From positions 1 to 23,771 of the forward strand of contig QXVZ01003227.1 of the NCBI GenBank assembly GCA_008931825.1: a stretch of 23,771 nt of DNA, in the 5' to 3' direction. Position 1 is the first letter of the stretch. Each line of letters opens with the position of its first letter. The notes beneath the pieces were generated by a model. It saw only the letters and a list, made by a program, of their open reading frames with translations. It was not told where the DNA came from and did no database searches. This DNA comes from Phallusia fumigata (taxonomy: Eukaryota; Chordata; Ascidiacea; Phlebobranchia; Ascidiidae). Position numbers and translations under genes: made by a program. Shown one piece after another: positions 1-12,399 of this stretch.

Positions 1-59
1 AATTAATCGTGCGCAAATTACAACGTGGTCATATTAACACGCCACAGTTGGTGCTGATC

Positions 60-546
60 TCAAGTTGGCAGATGAAGAAGTGAGTCAACATGTCTCTCGC
101 GGTCTTCCAAGTTGTCCGCTCTCTCCAGAGTCGAAATTTCAAGTTGCGGGGAACTTTCGTTTCTCGACATCGTCAACAGTGGCAACTTCACTTCGTTGTT
201 GGCGTTGACGTCAGCGCTGGTTGTCACCTCATGCGTCTCCCGCTGGTAGTACGCCGGCTTGGCGTGCTTCCAGAACTCGACAGGCTTTTTGTCAACGCGG
301 CTGACGTTCGGGCAGCTCCTGCTCACAATATCGATTTGGCTGCTGAGGCTCGTTTCCCGATATTGCTGCTTTTGATGGGAAACTCCTGGCTGTGCGCCGA
401 TTTTCGGGCTATGCTTTGACGCCGGCGAGGGTGAACGTCGCGCCCCAGATTGTAGGAACGCTGGAACCTGGAAGTTGATGGCCGAACCCGAGTTGTGGTG
501 GGTTCCCATTCCACTCATGACCAGATTTGTGCGATAAACGCTTTTG
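60..546 (-). CDS. LRR gene 1 exon 4: cytoplasmic tail and stop
   Basis: Acceptor ctttttag|CAAAAG at 546 completes a Gly codon and gives KSVYRTN, a typical membrane-exit basic patch. The tail is about 160 residues, Ser/Pro/basic-rich (RRSPSPASKHSPK) then acidic, and ends LLHLPT before TGA at 62-60. I recognise no signalling domain. The 59 bases left in the window past the stop show no AATAAA. Confidence 0.8.
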
Positions 547-3500
547 CTAAAAAGGACAATTGGTATTTGAAAAAAAATCTTTTTGGTCAATACCCAAGTG
601 AAAAGATTCAATGTTTTAAAATTCACAAGGTCCTGTTGTAAAATATAAAAAGGACATAATAAATACAAATACATAAATTGGGTCAGTTAGTTTTTGCGGA
701 ATGGCAACATGGTTAAAACAACCTGTTTTTCTTCATACACGCCGATTTACGACAAATCAAAAGTGAACAAAGTTTGGCGGATAAACCTGAATTTCCCTGC
801 ACGTTATAAAATCCCGAAAACCACGTTTAACGAATCCAAAGGATGTAAAGCAACAATCACAACTTACTTTTCAAAGGAAGATTCGTTGTTTGGAGTCTGT
901 GGGGTGAAATCCCGCTTGCGATACGGAGACCGGTGATGAGTGTTTCCATTGGATTTAAAAATACGATCTCTGGTGGTTAGAGCAAGTTTTTCATCCATTA
1001 GGTGATATTTGCCGGCTCTGTATCGTCTTGCTCTTCTTACAAACACACTGCATGTCCTACAGTGTAATAACATATGTTCAATAAAACACACCTCTCCAAC
1101 TATTTAATATCCCGGTTTCAAAGCAGCCTGCAAATATTTCCTGTAAGCGTTGCAGTAAGTGCTGAACGAAGTATTCGGAAGATGTACAACGGGAGCATGT
1201 TTTTAATGTTTTAATTATTTAAACGATAAAGAAAATTCCCCAACAGGAATAAGGTTTTGTTCAAATGGACTACCAACTGACAATGCCAAGGCTAGAATCA
1301 ATAGTACCCTTGCTTGGTTGCAGTTCAGATCGGCCCAAATAAAATCGGTAAAACTGAACAAGAACTTCCTCAGCGACAAACCAACGCACGCCAGTGCACT
1401 TACCCACACACCATTACCATGAAAATGGCGGCGCCGAAGATTAGCGGCCCAATGAGCATCACAATGAGCAGGGACATTGGCTCGTTGGGGCAGCGAAGAA
1501 GGGACATCGGCACCGACACCACCCAGTGCATCTCAGCGTTCTGTTGTGAAAAGCAAACTGTTGAGTGGGGAACCCCCTCTTGCATGCACCGCTGCCGGTA
1601 AAAGTACTCCTCCGGGTCCAGTTGCATTCCTATGGCTGACGCGTTGCCCGGACTTGATTGACAGCCGGTCGGGGGATCGGCGGCTGAGTTGTCGACCTCG
1701 TAGCGGATTTCTCGCACGTAACAATCACAAATGACGGGATTGTTGTAGAGCCACATTGCGCGGATGCTAGGCAGGGTTTGGCGGATCGCCGTCGTGCGAA
1801 AACGGTAGTTTGACGACGCGACATTCATTGAAGAGATGTTGCAATTCTAAGGAATAAACGGAACCGTGTCAGAACGCAGCTGATTTTCAACTAAATTCCT
1901 AACATTTTTTTCTAAAATTAACCCCTAAACAACCGACAATTATAAAGTGGCCAGGTGTGTATGTCAGCAGAGACAAATCCAAGCCAATATCCGATGAAGT
2001 TTGACCCCAAGTAAATGGAAATGTTCCTTAAATATTTCTCGTGTCCACCACAGACCATGTTAGGAATTACTTTCACATTTGCAGTACGTTTTACCATATC
2101 GCACTCCGTTTTCGAAAAACTATTAGTAAAAGTAATAGTTCACTGAGAAATATGGAAGAAGTTTATTAAAAAAAATTGGCATGCGTAATACATTCAAACA
2201 AAACATCGTGACTTTTTGCCCAAATAATCGGCAGATCAATGACAGAACTTCATCGATTCAACAACGGGCGGCATGATATCAATGAACATGATAAACCGCT
2301 CATTTCTCAAAAACATCAATTTCAATTTGCCGATTATTGCCTGCCGGATCACAACGCAAAAACGTCACAACGATGTGTCGATCGCACCGTGTGACGTTTG
2401 CCCCTGACAGCGACCACCATGAACAAACATAGTAATTCGACTCGGATGATCGTGTAATTAAAATTACCGCCATCGGCGTGCTGCGTGCAATTGGCACTTT
2501 ATCGATCCCTCGGACGATCCTCTCCGCTTCACCACGCTACAGTGCAACCCAGCGATAGAGTCGTATTTGTGTTCACTGCATCGCAACGAACTTGGCACTT
2601 AGCGTAAAACTAATATTTGAATTGTAAATATGGCTTTTTAAGTGCTTGTTGTGCGTTAAAATGTGACTTCTTTGGCCTTCCGGCACGGGTATGCTTACTG
2701 TTGTAACAGTGAGAACCTATAATGGATATTAGAAATAGTGGATGCCACCCATGATTCCTATTTGTTCAACGCATAAAACTCATTTTAAGGAGCATGAAAG
2801 GTGAGCGTGCTTAATGTGCTTGAAACGTTTCCTGGTGACCTTACGCAGTGACACTACACGCAAAAACAAATAGATCGCGTCGCCACCATAAACATCGCAA
2901 AACGCTCTTTCAACAAATTACACTTTACCCATTTACAGGGGTGCCACGTAAAGTCGCTAACTCATATAGATGACCTAGGTAAGCGATTTTTGTTCAAGGA
3001 AACCCAATCATTTCCCCACTCATTTGCTAATACTCTAGAGTTTTTAACCGGAGGTAATTTCCACTTACAATGGGGTAAATGTTAAACAACCATTTTTTGG
3101 AAACATTAAGTTTAAAACGACTGCCTACGATTTTATGCGGGATCTGTACAGAAAATTTGACAAACTACGCTTAATTATCCATATTATACAAATGCATGAG
3201 ATAATGGCTAACGGAGTTAAATTTGTCCAGACAAAAATATGGTTAATTTTACTATTAAAAGGTGTAAAGTAGTGAACGATAAATATGGGTTGAGAACCTC
3301 AGCCTCAGGCCTTTGTCATTTGCCAAGACCGATACTGTCCACATAATATTAAAATCCTCTTTGAAGCCTTTATTCGCATTACACCCCCGCATTAGTTAGC
3401 AACAACACTACCATACAAACTCAACTTACTTGAAGAAACAAGTATTGCAAATTCGGCAAACGCGTGAAGGAGTTATCCGCGATCGTTGTGAGGCGATAGT

Positions 3501-6500
3501 TGTTTCGCAGTGAAATCCAACGTACAGTTTCCAGCGGCCGATACCATTCAGCACCCAGCGATTGTGAATTTATGGAATGTGATGTGATGGGTCTCACATG
3601 CTGCACAGTCTCACTGACCGACGGTGAAATGATGTATGGCAATGAAGCTACGTCAAGCTGCATGTCACTGTATGTATTTGGGTCCGTTAATTTCTGGTTG
3701 GTGGAAATGGCCACGAACGTGTAATCGTCCACCGCATCAAGTTGATTGTACGACAAGTCAAGGGTCTCGACAGAGCGATGAGGCCCACCGTTTAGCCAGC
3801 CCTGTTCAAGGTGCTGAATGCCACTGAGGCTCAGGTTTAACGTCTTCAGTACGTTTAGCTTTTGAAAGGCGAACGATTCGACATGGGTTACATATGGCAG
3901 TCCGTGCATGTCTAATGACTCGAGCCTGTTTGCTTCAAGTCCGAGCTCAACAAAGTCCGGAATTCGGGTCATGGGTCTGTTTTCGGCCAGTGACAAATAG
4001 GTCAGCGCGTTGAGACGGCTAAACGACTCCTGTTGCAAGCTGTGGGTCCCAATCACGTTTGCTGTTAGGTCCAGGAACTTGAGGTTGGTGAATCCACCAA
4101 AAGAAAGGCGATCGACCATCTTAATGTAATTGTGACTTAGATCCATTCTAAAACAAAAAAACAGTTTTACACTACCGCAAAATCGTGTTTCCATGTGTGG
4201 TAAAAGAAATAAACTATAAAAAGCAATTTTAGAGCGAATTTGTGCGATTGTTTATCAGGCATTTATGAGCCACTGGTACCAGAAAATGGTGATTGGAAAA
4301 TATTCATTGTTTATCGTATCATATTTCACAACATAAACAGATGTCCGGGCACAAACAAGCTGACAGCCATCATAAATTAGATTTGCTAAACCCTCCGTTC
4401 ACCAGATGTTTCATGTTAGTGTGTTTACTTTCGGTTGTAACATGGTGAGTGAAAATTATCATTTGAACACGTACAACATAAGACGAAAAATTCATAACAA
4501 TATGCAAACATACCTTTCCAAAAACTTCNGGTTCCACCTAAGATCGCTAGTTGAACTTATATAGATGACCCAGGTAAGCGTTTTTTGTTCAAGGATACCC
4601 AAATCATTTCCTCATTCATTTACTAATACTCTAGAGTTTGTAACCGGAGGTAATTTCCACTTACAATGGGGTAAATGTTAAACAAACAGTTTTTGCAAAC
4701 ATTATGTTTAAAACGACTGCCTACGATTTTATGAGGGATCTGTACGGAAAATTCGACAAACAATGCTTAATTATCCTTACTATACAAATACACGCGATAA
4801 TAGCAAACGGAGTTAAATTTGTCCAGACAAAAATATGGTTAATTTTACTTTTAAAGGGTGTAAAGGAGGGAACGATAAATATGGGTTGAGAACCTTAGCC
4901 TCAGGCCTTTGTTATTTGCCAAGACCGATACAGTTCACATGATATTAAAATCCTCTTTGTAGCCTTTTTTCGCATTACAACCCCGCATTAGTTAGCAACT
5001 ACACTACCATACAAACTCAACTTACTTGAAGAAACAAGTATTGCAAATTCGGCAAACGCGTGAAGGAGTTATCCGCGATCGTTGTGAGGCGATAGTTATT
5101 TCGCAGTGAAATCCAACGTACAGTTTCCAGCGGCCGATACCATTCAGCACCCAGCGATTGTGAATTTATGGAATGTGATGTGATGGGTCTCACATGCTGC
5201 ACAGTCTCACTGACCGACGGTGAAATGATGTATGGCAATGAAGCTACGTCAAGCTGCATGTCACTGTATGTATTTGGGTCCGTTAATTTCTGGTTGGTGG
5301 AAATGGCCACGAACGTGTAATCGTCCACCGCATCAAGTTGATTGTACGACAAGTCAAGGGTCTCGACAGAGCGATGCGGCCCACCGTTTAGCCAGCCCTG
5401 TTCAAGGTGCTGAATGCCACTGAGGCTCAGGTTTAACGTCTTCAGTACGTTTAGCTTTTGAAAGGCGAACGATTCGACATGGGTTACATATGGCAGTCCG
5501 TGCATGTCTAATGACTCGAGCCTGTTTGCTTCAAGTCCGAGCTCAACAAAGTCCGGAATTCGGGTCATGGGTCTGTTTTCGGCCAGTGACAAATAGGTCA
5601 GCGCGTTGAGACGACTAAACGACTCTTGTTGCAAGCTGTGGGTCCCGATCACGTTTGCTGTTAGGTCCAGGAACTTGAGGTTGGTGAACCCACCAAAAGA
5701 AAGGCGATCGACCATCTTAATGTAATTGTGACTTAGATCCATTCTAAAACAAAAAAACAGTTTTACACTACCGCAAAATCGTGTTTCCATGTGTGGTAAA
5801 AGAAATAAACTATAAAAAGCAATTTTAGAGCGAATTTGTGCGATTGTTTATCAGGCATTTATGAGCAACTGGTACCAGAAAATGGTGAATGGAAAACATT
5901 CATTGTTTATCGTATCATATTTCACAACATAAACAGATGTCTGTGCACAAACAAGCTGACAGCCATCATAAATTAGATTTGCTGAACCCTCCGTTCACCA
6001 GATGTTTCATGTTAGTGTGTTTACTTTCGGTTGTAACATGGTGAGTGAAAATTTATCATTTGAACACGTACAACATAAGACGAAAAATTCATGACAATAT
6101 GCAAACATACCTTTCCAAAAACTTCAAAGGTTCCAAACTGACCGGCGAAATTCTTTCAATTGAGTTAAAAGATAAATCCAATGCCACAAGACGCGTATTT
6201 TCCAAACTTGCTGACCAAGTGAGGTCAGTTACAAGGTTGTAAGCAAGATTTAAGGTATGTAATGAGCTGAACGTGTCGAAAGCACCGATCTCAATATATG
6301 ACAAAAGGTTGTTTCTTGCACTAAACACGTCAACGTCTGCGAAATGGGTAACAGTTGGAGAAGTGGAAATGTTCTCCAGACGTTTTATTTTGTTTCCATC
6401 CAACAGGAAAGTAGTGACGTACTTTGGCAGGCTCCCAGGCAGACTATTCAGGTCTGCATGCGAACAATTGACTAGCACTCGTGTTAAATTGCCCGATAAC

Positions 6501-6661
6501 ACCAGTTCTTGTGAGTTGTTGGTTTTAGATGTTGGCGGATAACTTAAGCACTTGCAGGACGTCGGACACATCGTTTCCGCATTAGCAGCGCTCAGTGACA
6601 AAGCCGGAAGAAACACGAGCAAGCAAAATGTTAAAAAATTGCATAATTTTTCTGGGAACAT
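60..6661 (-). CDS. LRR type I membrane protein, 4 exons
   Basis: Spliced CDS on the minus strand: exons 6661-6111, 5743-5026 (or its duplicate 4147-3430), 1846-1404 and 546-60, giving 732 aa. Every junction is GT..AG and the phases agree (2, 0, 2). In order: signal peptide (residues 1-28, hydrophobic run CLLVFLPALSLSA), LRRNT with Cys32, 36, 38 and 66, about ten leucine-rich repeats, LRRCT with CDC at 463-465 plus Cys485 and 510, one TM helix at about 547-570, then a basic stop-transfer (KSVYR) and a 160-residue Ser/Pro-rich tail. The architecture is that of cell-surface LRR adhesion or recognition receptors; there is no TIR, Ig or kinase domain. An upstream in-frame ATG at 6715 would add 18 residues; I prefer 6661 because it puts the signal peptide at the N-terminus. 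It is divergent from the LRR gene at 13048. I cannot assign an ortholog. Confidence 0.88.
547..1403 (-). other. LRR gene 1 intron 3
   Basis: 857-bp intron between the TM exon and the tail exon. Short open frames occur on both strands, but none has flanking splice sites, start context or a recognisable product. I see no repeat or RNA gene here. Confidence 0.6.
1404..1846 (-). CDS. LRR gene 1 exon 3: last LRR, LRRCT, TM helix
   Basis: Acceptor ttattccttag|AATTGC joins exon 2 in phase 0 and restores a perfect repeat across the junction (LQYLFLQ|NCNISSM). It then encodes the C-terminal cap NNPVICDC, further cysteines, and the TM helix from MSLLIVMLIGPLIFGAAIF. Donor is TGG|gtaagt at 1403, phase 2. 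Confidence 0.87.
1847..3429 (-). other. LRR gene 1 intron 2 (true length if overlap is collapsed)
   Basis: 1583 bp between exon 2 copy A and exon 3. AT-rich with no supportable gene. Its exon-proximal part, from about 2940, is the segment that recurs right of the N, from 4530. Confidence 0.6.
3430..4147 (-). CDS. LRR gene 1 exon 2, copy A (probable duplicate)
   Basis: Same 718-bp exon with the same splice sites; this copy is contiguous with exon 3. Because the length is 1 mod 3, splicing copy B to copy A would shift the frame, so only one can be in the mRNA. It is most likely the other end of an uncollapsed contig overlap (N at 4529). Mutually exclusive exons are the biological alternative. 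Confidence 0.8.
4529..4529. other. Assembly gap (single N)
   Basis: A single ambiguous base. The sequence before it (ttccaaaaacttc) is continued only in the right copy, at 6113-6125 and onward into exon 1, so the junction is artificial. Confidence 0.93.
5026..5743 (-). CDS. LRR gene 1 exon 2, copy B
   Basis: A 718-bp exon with acceptor gttttag|AATGG and donor CTTCAA|gtaagt, entered in phase 2 and left in phase 0. It encodes several LRRs (for example MDLSHNYIKMV and VETLDLSYNQLDAVDD). This copy is contiguous with exon 1. It encodes the same protein as copy A, with about six differences by eye, all synonymous. Confidence 0.87.
6111..6661 (-). CDS. LRR gene 1 exon 1: signal peptide, LRRNT, first LRRs
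   Basis: Begins with a hydrophobic leader, followed by the N-terminal cap CPTSCKC and repeats including LVALDLSFNSIERI. Donor is AAAG|gtatgt at 6110, phase 2. The open frame continues 18 codons upstream to an ATG at 6715 with no stop seen between, so the true start could be there. Confidence 0.87.
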
Positions 6662-8084
6662 TGCCCGAAGTCGGTTAGGACTTCTAACAACTTTGGATCG
6701 TTTTGCACTGAACATTGTCGCGTTGACGTTACGTCAGGTTCGCTTTGAAACAAGCACAAATATGCCTAATGGTGGAGACGTCCTTCTTCTATACCTCGAC
6801 CTTCAAGTAATGTTCCGATGCTGCTAATGTTTCGAGTGCTGGCCGCAGCGACCCCGGGCGTGCGTGTTCGCACTTTAACGGACCGAATGACATTACATCT
6901 GCAACAAAATATGAAGTTAGTTAGTCAGAGTTTAAAGCATGACAAAAAGTCCTCCCATAACCGCTATATGTCTACCTTAATATGTCACGTCCTATTCCCC
7001 TGAATCACAACGTTAAATGTTCAACAAGTTTTTCTTTGGTATATATAACAAATGTTAAAATCCTATCTTCTGTGTTTCGATCAAACCTCGAAAGTTGCAA
7101 AGTCATGCACACAAACTGTCATTACGTGAAAACAGGTACACGTTTAGCCTTTTTTAACTTGCATTTATTCCACTATGCTGTCATGACATGCTACGGTGGT
7201 TAAGCGTTGTACACGTATCAATCATATCCTGAGCTGTTCGTCTAACAACGTCGTTAAACGCAGGATATGCGCACGATCGCTGAATCACGGTAAAGTGCCA
7301 ACAACGAAAATCCGCGATTTAATGTTTTTGGTGTGATTTGCGTTAAAGAGTTGGAAATCAATTATTTATCATGCAGATTTAGATTGGAAAAAGTGAAACA
7401 AATATCACAAATCGGATAAATGTAAATTGCCCACAGCACCTGCGTCGCTCGCTGAGGTCTATAACCGGTATATGCGCCATTGAGTACGCAGCGTCAGGTA
7501 ACGTACCACAAGCACCTGACACTAAACTAACGTCTCGATAAGCCGCAAACCAATTTCGACGTTGCGCAACACAGTACACTTTCAAGTATAATTTGTTATT
7601 TCTAAATCGTTTTTCGCTGCTAAAGTAAAACATGCCAGTTGTTTGCCGACTTCATTTTGTTCGGCAGACGGGCGGTTGGTAAAAGTGGTTTAGACCGTTA
7701 TATGTCCAAGCGTAAATAACTGGCGTGTAGACGCGTACTTTGAGTCACAACCTGACCCTGGCGATGCTACCATAAACGTGTTTTGATTAATCATGTCCTC
7801 TTTCCTTTCACAACATAACTCTAACTATAAAGAGGATCGATGATCAACTTTCGACAAAACAAGTTCACAACAGCATATAACCACAGAATTGTGTGTGAAC
7901 CGCCGGGAGAAGCTTGTGCTATATTCGGCTCACACCGTGACATCTCGCACCACGAGCACATATGTCGCCGGATTAATAAGAAAGTACCGCGGCTGAATCT
8001 AGTTTGCATGCAGAAGCACAGAATGTCGCCTGTTGGAAATACTAAGCACGTTTATTTCGCTATTAACAACTGTGTGAGCTGCTT

Positions 8085-8682
8085 CACGTGTCGTCGCATA
8101 GAAGGAAACGGCTTCATACTCGTGGAACGTTTACTTTTTTGCGCCTCCCGTCTTCATTGACGTCAATAAGCGTCGAGCGTAACAAAGCAACGCGATTTTG
8201 CCGTTGGTTGGCGCGACCACACGTATTGTGGAATGCCGCATATTTTTATCTCACAACTTCACGCGCTGAAACCCGCTTCCGCGAGGGAAGCAGTTTTCAT
8301 TGATGTATCGCGCTTAAGTTGCTCGCTGACTAATTCAACGGCAAGCGATGCATTATTCATGGATTCGGTATGCAGCAGCTTTTGCTAATTGTGACTTCCC
8401 CACGGTCGACGCGACACAGCAACGCACGTGGACGTCTCATTTGACGTCGGAATTTTATTAAACCGACGAAGAACGGGTACAATTTGGCCTCAAGCAGATG
8501 GTTAATAAGATTATTTCATGCCCAGCAGTTTTGTGTTCATAAAGGTGCATTTGCTCGCAATTGCATCTTCGCGAGTTGAGTTTTCCGTTGCTTATAATTT
8601 AAGCGAAGAGTTTGCTAAATTTCCATTTGAATGTTTAGTTAGTCGGAAACGACTCACCGGAGCAGAAACAAACAAACACGTG
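8085..8682. promoter_or_regulatory. Cluster of CACGTG E-boxes and a CRE octamer
   Basis: Three perfect CACGTG hexamers (8085-8090, 8425-8430, 8677-8682) and one perfect TGACGTCA (8158-8165), with a near match (TTGACGTCGG) at about 8444. These palindromes are typical bHLH-Zip and CREB/ATF sites. That they form an enhancer is inference from clustering alone. Confidence 0.3.
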
Positions 8683-11600
8683 ATCTAAGCAAAACCTCAC
8701 GCTCAACACAGCAAAATCCGTTGATTTAGTCGACAACCAGACGACATGAAATGACCGTGTCCAGCGACTACACCTGTCCTTTGGGGATTACAGAGGCTGT
8801 AAGATTTTGTTTAGGCGCAGTTTTCTACCTCACGAAAGCGGCTATAATTGGCACCTGCTGTTTTTTAATGTTGAAATTCTCCGTGCCTGCAGTAAGACAA
8901 GATGACTTGTGCCATTTCTGAACTGGATTCATGTTGTTACTTGTCCTTTCCTTTTTCCTATGACTTCGCAAATCAAACAAACTTTCGCCATATCTGTGAT
9001 CAATGATTAACTGATGTTGTTCATGTAACGAAAGACTAGAAAGGGGCGGATCCAGGGCACTGGGTGAGTCACCAAACAACCAACAGACGATTGAAACTTG
9101 TGACCACTGAAAAGTCACCGAACCCGGTGCAATATGTGTACATACGGTGTCGGTATCTACTCCCTCTAGACAAAGTGTGCGATGGAAATCTTTCATACCT
9201 TACAGACCAATAACATCCTGACAAAAGGCGTCGAAGTGTCGCGAACGCGTTTGCTTATCCAAGCGGCTTGGACAAAGCAAGCGTGTTAGAAGGGGTCAAC
9301 TTTTCATATTTGAACCGACTGAATATGTACTTTACTTATTTGGAGCAAAATAACGTGTTTAATGTAGCATGTTTCACGCAAAGATTGGAAAGACCCTTTG
9401 TACAACGTTAGGTTAATTGCAAATACCTTTTGACTCAACTGAAACGCTCTCGTTGCCATTTTCATCACATCCAGCTTGATACAACCACTGAATCGATGCA
9501 TTTATTGAAAAAACAACCATTTTACATCAACTTCAAATGTCCACAGCTATATTATTGTAAATGTCAACAGCCTGAGGCCTCTCGCAAAGCTTTCGAGAAT
9601 GATCAGGCGACAACACTTGGTCAACTAACGGCTTTATAAGAAAAATCTCGGCCTTTTGACCTTATCCTGATTTGCACAACAGTGACTTTTACTATATTGT
9701 CAGTAACCAAGAACCTAAGGTGCATTACGTGACATCCGGTCTGTTGCAGTGGTTTGATTATTCACTACACGAACAAAATGAAACTCTTACGAAAGTCCTT
9801 CTAACCTTACCCCTTGTCCTCAACGCAGTGTCGTATGATCAACCAGCAAACAAGAGTAAATATGTGCATTCAGAAAAAAAGACTGTTTCCCTCATTTAAA
9901 AACCGTTGTGAAAAACTGTTCAGGTATTTCTTCAGGCTGTTTACCATTTCGAAATAGCAGTTTAACCATTCAGTTACAATGTAAATACCAAATGAGTGAA
10001 GTCTGCAAAAATTACAAGCCAAGCTATTAAATAGGCGACAAACTTGTCTAAGTCAAACGTTTTTATGACAAGGTTCCAAAAGGTAAGATGGTCATTTTTA
10101 TTCGATTTTTACCAAATACCCCTTTTAATTTGCTTCACGTAAAATATGAACAAGGTGCCAAACGCTCGACCACATATTGTCAGAAAAAGACAGTTTCGAA
10201 AATTCGTAAGAGCTTCTATCTTTCACTGAACTCGCTTTAATTCCAGCAAACTACGAAAGACAAAGGCCGGAAGAACCAATATATACTGGAGTATTGAGCA
10301 GCTCCTAAATCACTTGAAGTTATTAACAGGGCGTCACTCCTAGTTGCACTTCCGTGTACCGTTTGACGTTTTTGGGCTTGTAGCGTACGTGCGTCGCCGT
10401 TTAATAATTAAACGACTCGTTGTGGAAAAGCAATATCAAGTTCAATCAACGCAACTTGGTGAAGAGTCCACGCTCCCGCAGACACTGAAAAATCAATGCT
10501 TCCGATTTTTCAAGCCTGCTTTCCCTTGTTTACATGACAGAAACAACATTCGAAACAGTCCAAATTATGCAGATAACGTGCTTTGCTACTTACTTGCGGT
10601 GAGAGAACGTCTCACTCGACAGCTAGAGCCGTTACGCACTACATGCTGAGTAGAGAAATCGAAACGCCTTTGTGGCTGGTTATAATTATCTTGTTTCAAA
10701 GGGATCATTTAGGCATCGTTTTCAGCGGAACGTAACCTACGGTCGTGTGCAAAACCCACAGCTTGTAATTGGCCCACGTACTTGTCCTGGTATGTCTTTA
10801 CGTCAACGCGTCCTACGACTTTGGTTTTCGCAGCTTTTTTCCTTGACGGGTTGTTCGAAGTTCAACGATAATCTGTCTGTGCGCTAAACAAAACCATCAC
10901 TCATTATAAAAGTTTAATTGAACGTGGCGCTCAAATTGAACATCCTATGCTGATCAAACAAAAAGATTATAACAGTTTGGTATCATTCCAAAAGTAGGCG
11001 ATAAAATTTCCGTCTTTTGGCCTGCTCTTTTAGTCGTGATTTTCGATAAGCATCTATCGATCAGCTTTGGGTCTTTTTGGATCACAACCCTTCTGGTAAA
11101 ATTCCCCGATTCGCCTACAATACCACTTAGCAGAATAGAAAGCAGAAATTTGGCTCAATCCAGTATTTATGTCAAAACATGTCAGATGTTTATAAACCAA
11201 CGCTTTGAGGCAGATCATTTTTTCTAGTGGGGGATTTAGATGGATTTTAGCGGTGTACAGAACTGCGCTTATCGTAAGGTGGGTGGCAACCTGGGCGGCC
11301 TGCTTTTATACACCAGGGCTCAATGACATTGTAGGAGTAGGGCCAACCTGCACAAACTGTCCGAATGAACGATTAACCAGCAACAAACACAAAACGCTGT
11401 AGACAAAACAGGCCTTGTACAAAAGAAACCTGCCGCCTGTAACTAACTGCAGCGGTTAACCAACACAACAGGACCTCACAGAAGTTTTTAGTTTTAGCTA
11501 TTGCAATTACATCACACCTCACACATAAAACACAACGATTTTCACTCAAACACAACGTGTTGAAGCTGCAGTTGAGCAGTCTTACTCGTCTGGACCATCA

Positions 11601-12399
11601 GTGGAAATCGCACAAATGTAGATGGACGATAAGCTAGGAACGCTGATTTCGCCATGAATGATTCAGAGTTTCGAAAGCAGCAACATTTAAAGTTCGCAAA
11701 CTGTTATCTTGTTGTCGAATGCTTCTCATGTTGAAAGGTTTGAGTGAAAATGGCAACTGCTCTAATGCACTTTACGGTTTCTTACTAGCAGCCAAAATCT
11801 GCAGGATTATGAAATTTGGCTTGGTAATGTAAGTAATCCATTGTGTTTCGAACACTTGGGTACTGATTTCTCATGCGATAATTTAAATGCAAGCAAAACG
11901 TAATTTTGGCGTCCAATTTAATTGTTGACATTTCTAAAGACAAGCTCACAGTATAGCGCATTTTTAACGACATTTTAAAACAAACTGTCGAAATGTAGAA
12001 GCATATTCCCAACTAGCACTGACCGAATATGGTAAAACATGGTTTCGGCATGGGAGGAATGAAATCTGAGTTCTTTTTTTCGCCAATCGATATAATTACA
12101 AACGCAGGTGAACCCTGCGTATGCGCCATGTGTTACATACCAACGCGTTTGTCGAAAACAGATGTTAAAGAAGAATGCAACTGCTCAGTTCAATACCGAT
12201 AACACTTTTAAACATACCTTATATTGTGGTACACTAATTGCATAGACAGAATTTGGTTGAATCGATGCTCTGTCGAGCTTTGACTTTTGAATCAGTGAAT
12301 ATATCAAAATTCGGTAAAAATGTAATGCACACTCGCATAAGGATGTAGATTACTTAGTTGGATTTTTTTTGTGTAAATGCTTAATGCCTTTTGGTCAAT

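Larger units (their letters stand above)
2940..6125. repeat. Direct duplication (about 1.6 kb) around the N at 4529
   Basis: About 2940-4528 is repeated as 4530-6125. Both copies contain the end of intron 2, exon 2, intron 1 and the last bases of exon 1. The exon differs at about six synonymous sites in 718 bp, while the flanking introns differ by several percent with small indels. The left copy stops at the N in the middle of exon 1 and the right copy starts at the N, as expected for the overlapping ends of two contigs placed end to end. Confidence 0.92.

Noticed and set aside
864..1091. Alternative cytoplasmic exon of LRR gene 1
   Set aside because: Exons 3 and 4 join in phase without it, and I found no matching acceptor and donor pair.
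864..1100. tRNA, CRISPR or prokaryotic defence features anywhere in the window
   Set aside because: No regularly spaced repeats, no complete tRNA cloverleaf and no bacterial-type operons were seen. The genes are clearly spliced metazoan genes.
7840..8160. 106-codon plus-strand open frame as a gene
   Set aside because: No recognisable domain or Kozak-like context. It overlaps CpG-rich DNA where long frames arise by chance.
8825..9196. 123-codon minus-strand open frame as a gene
   Set aside because: No domain, signal peptide or splice context recognised, and intergenic composition. I could not support it.
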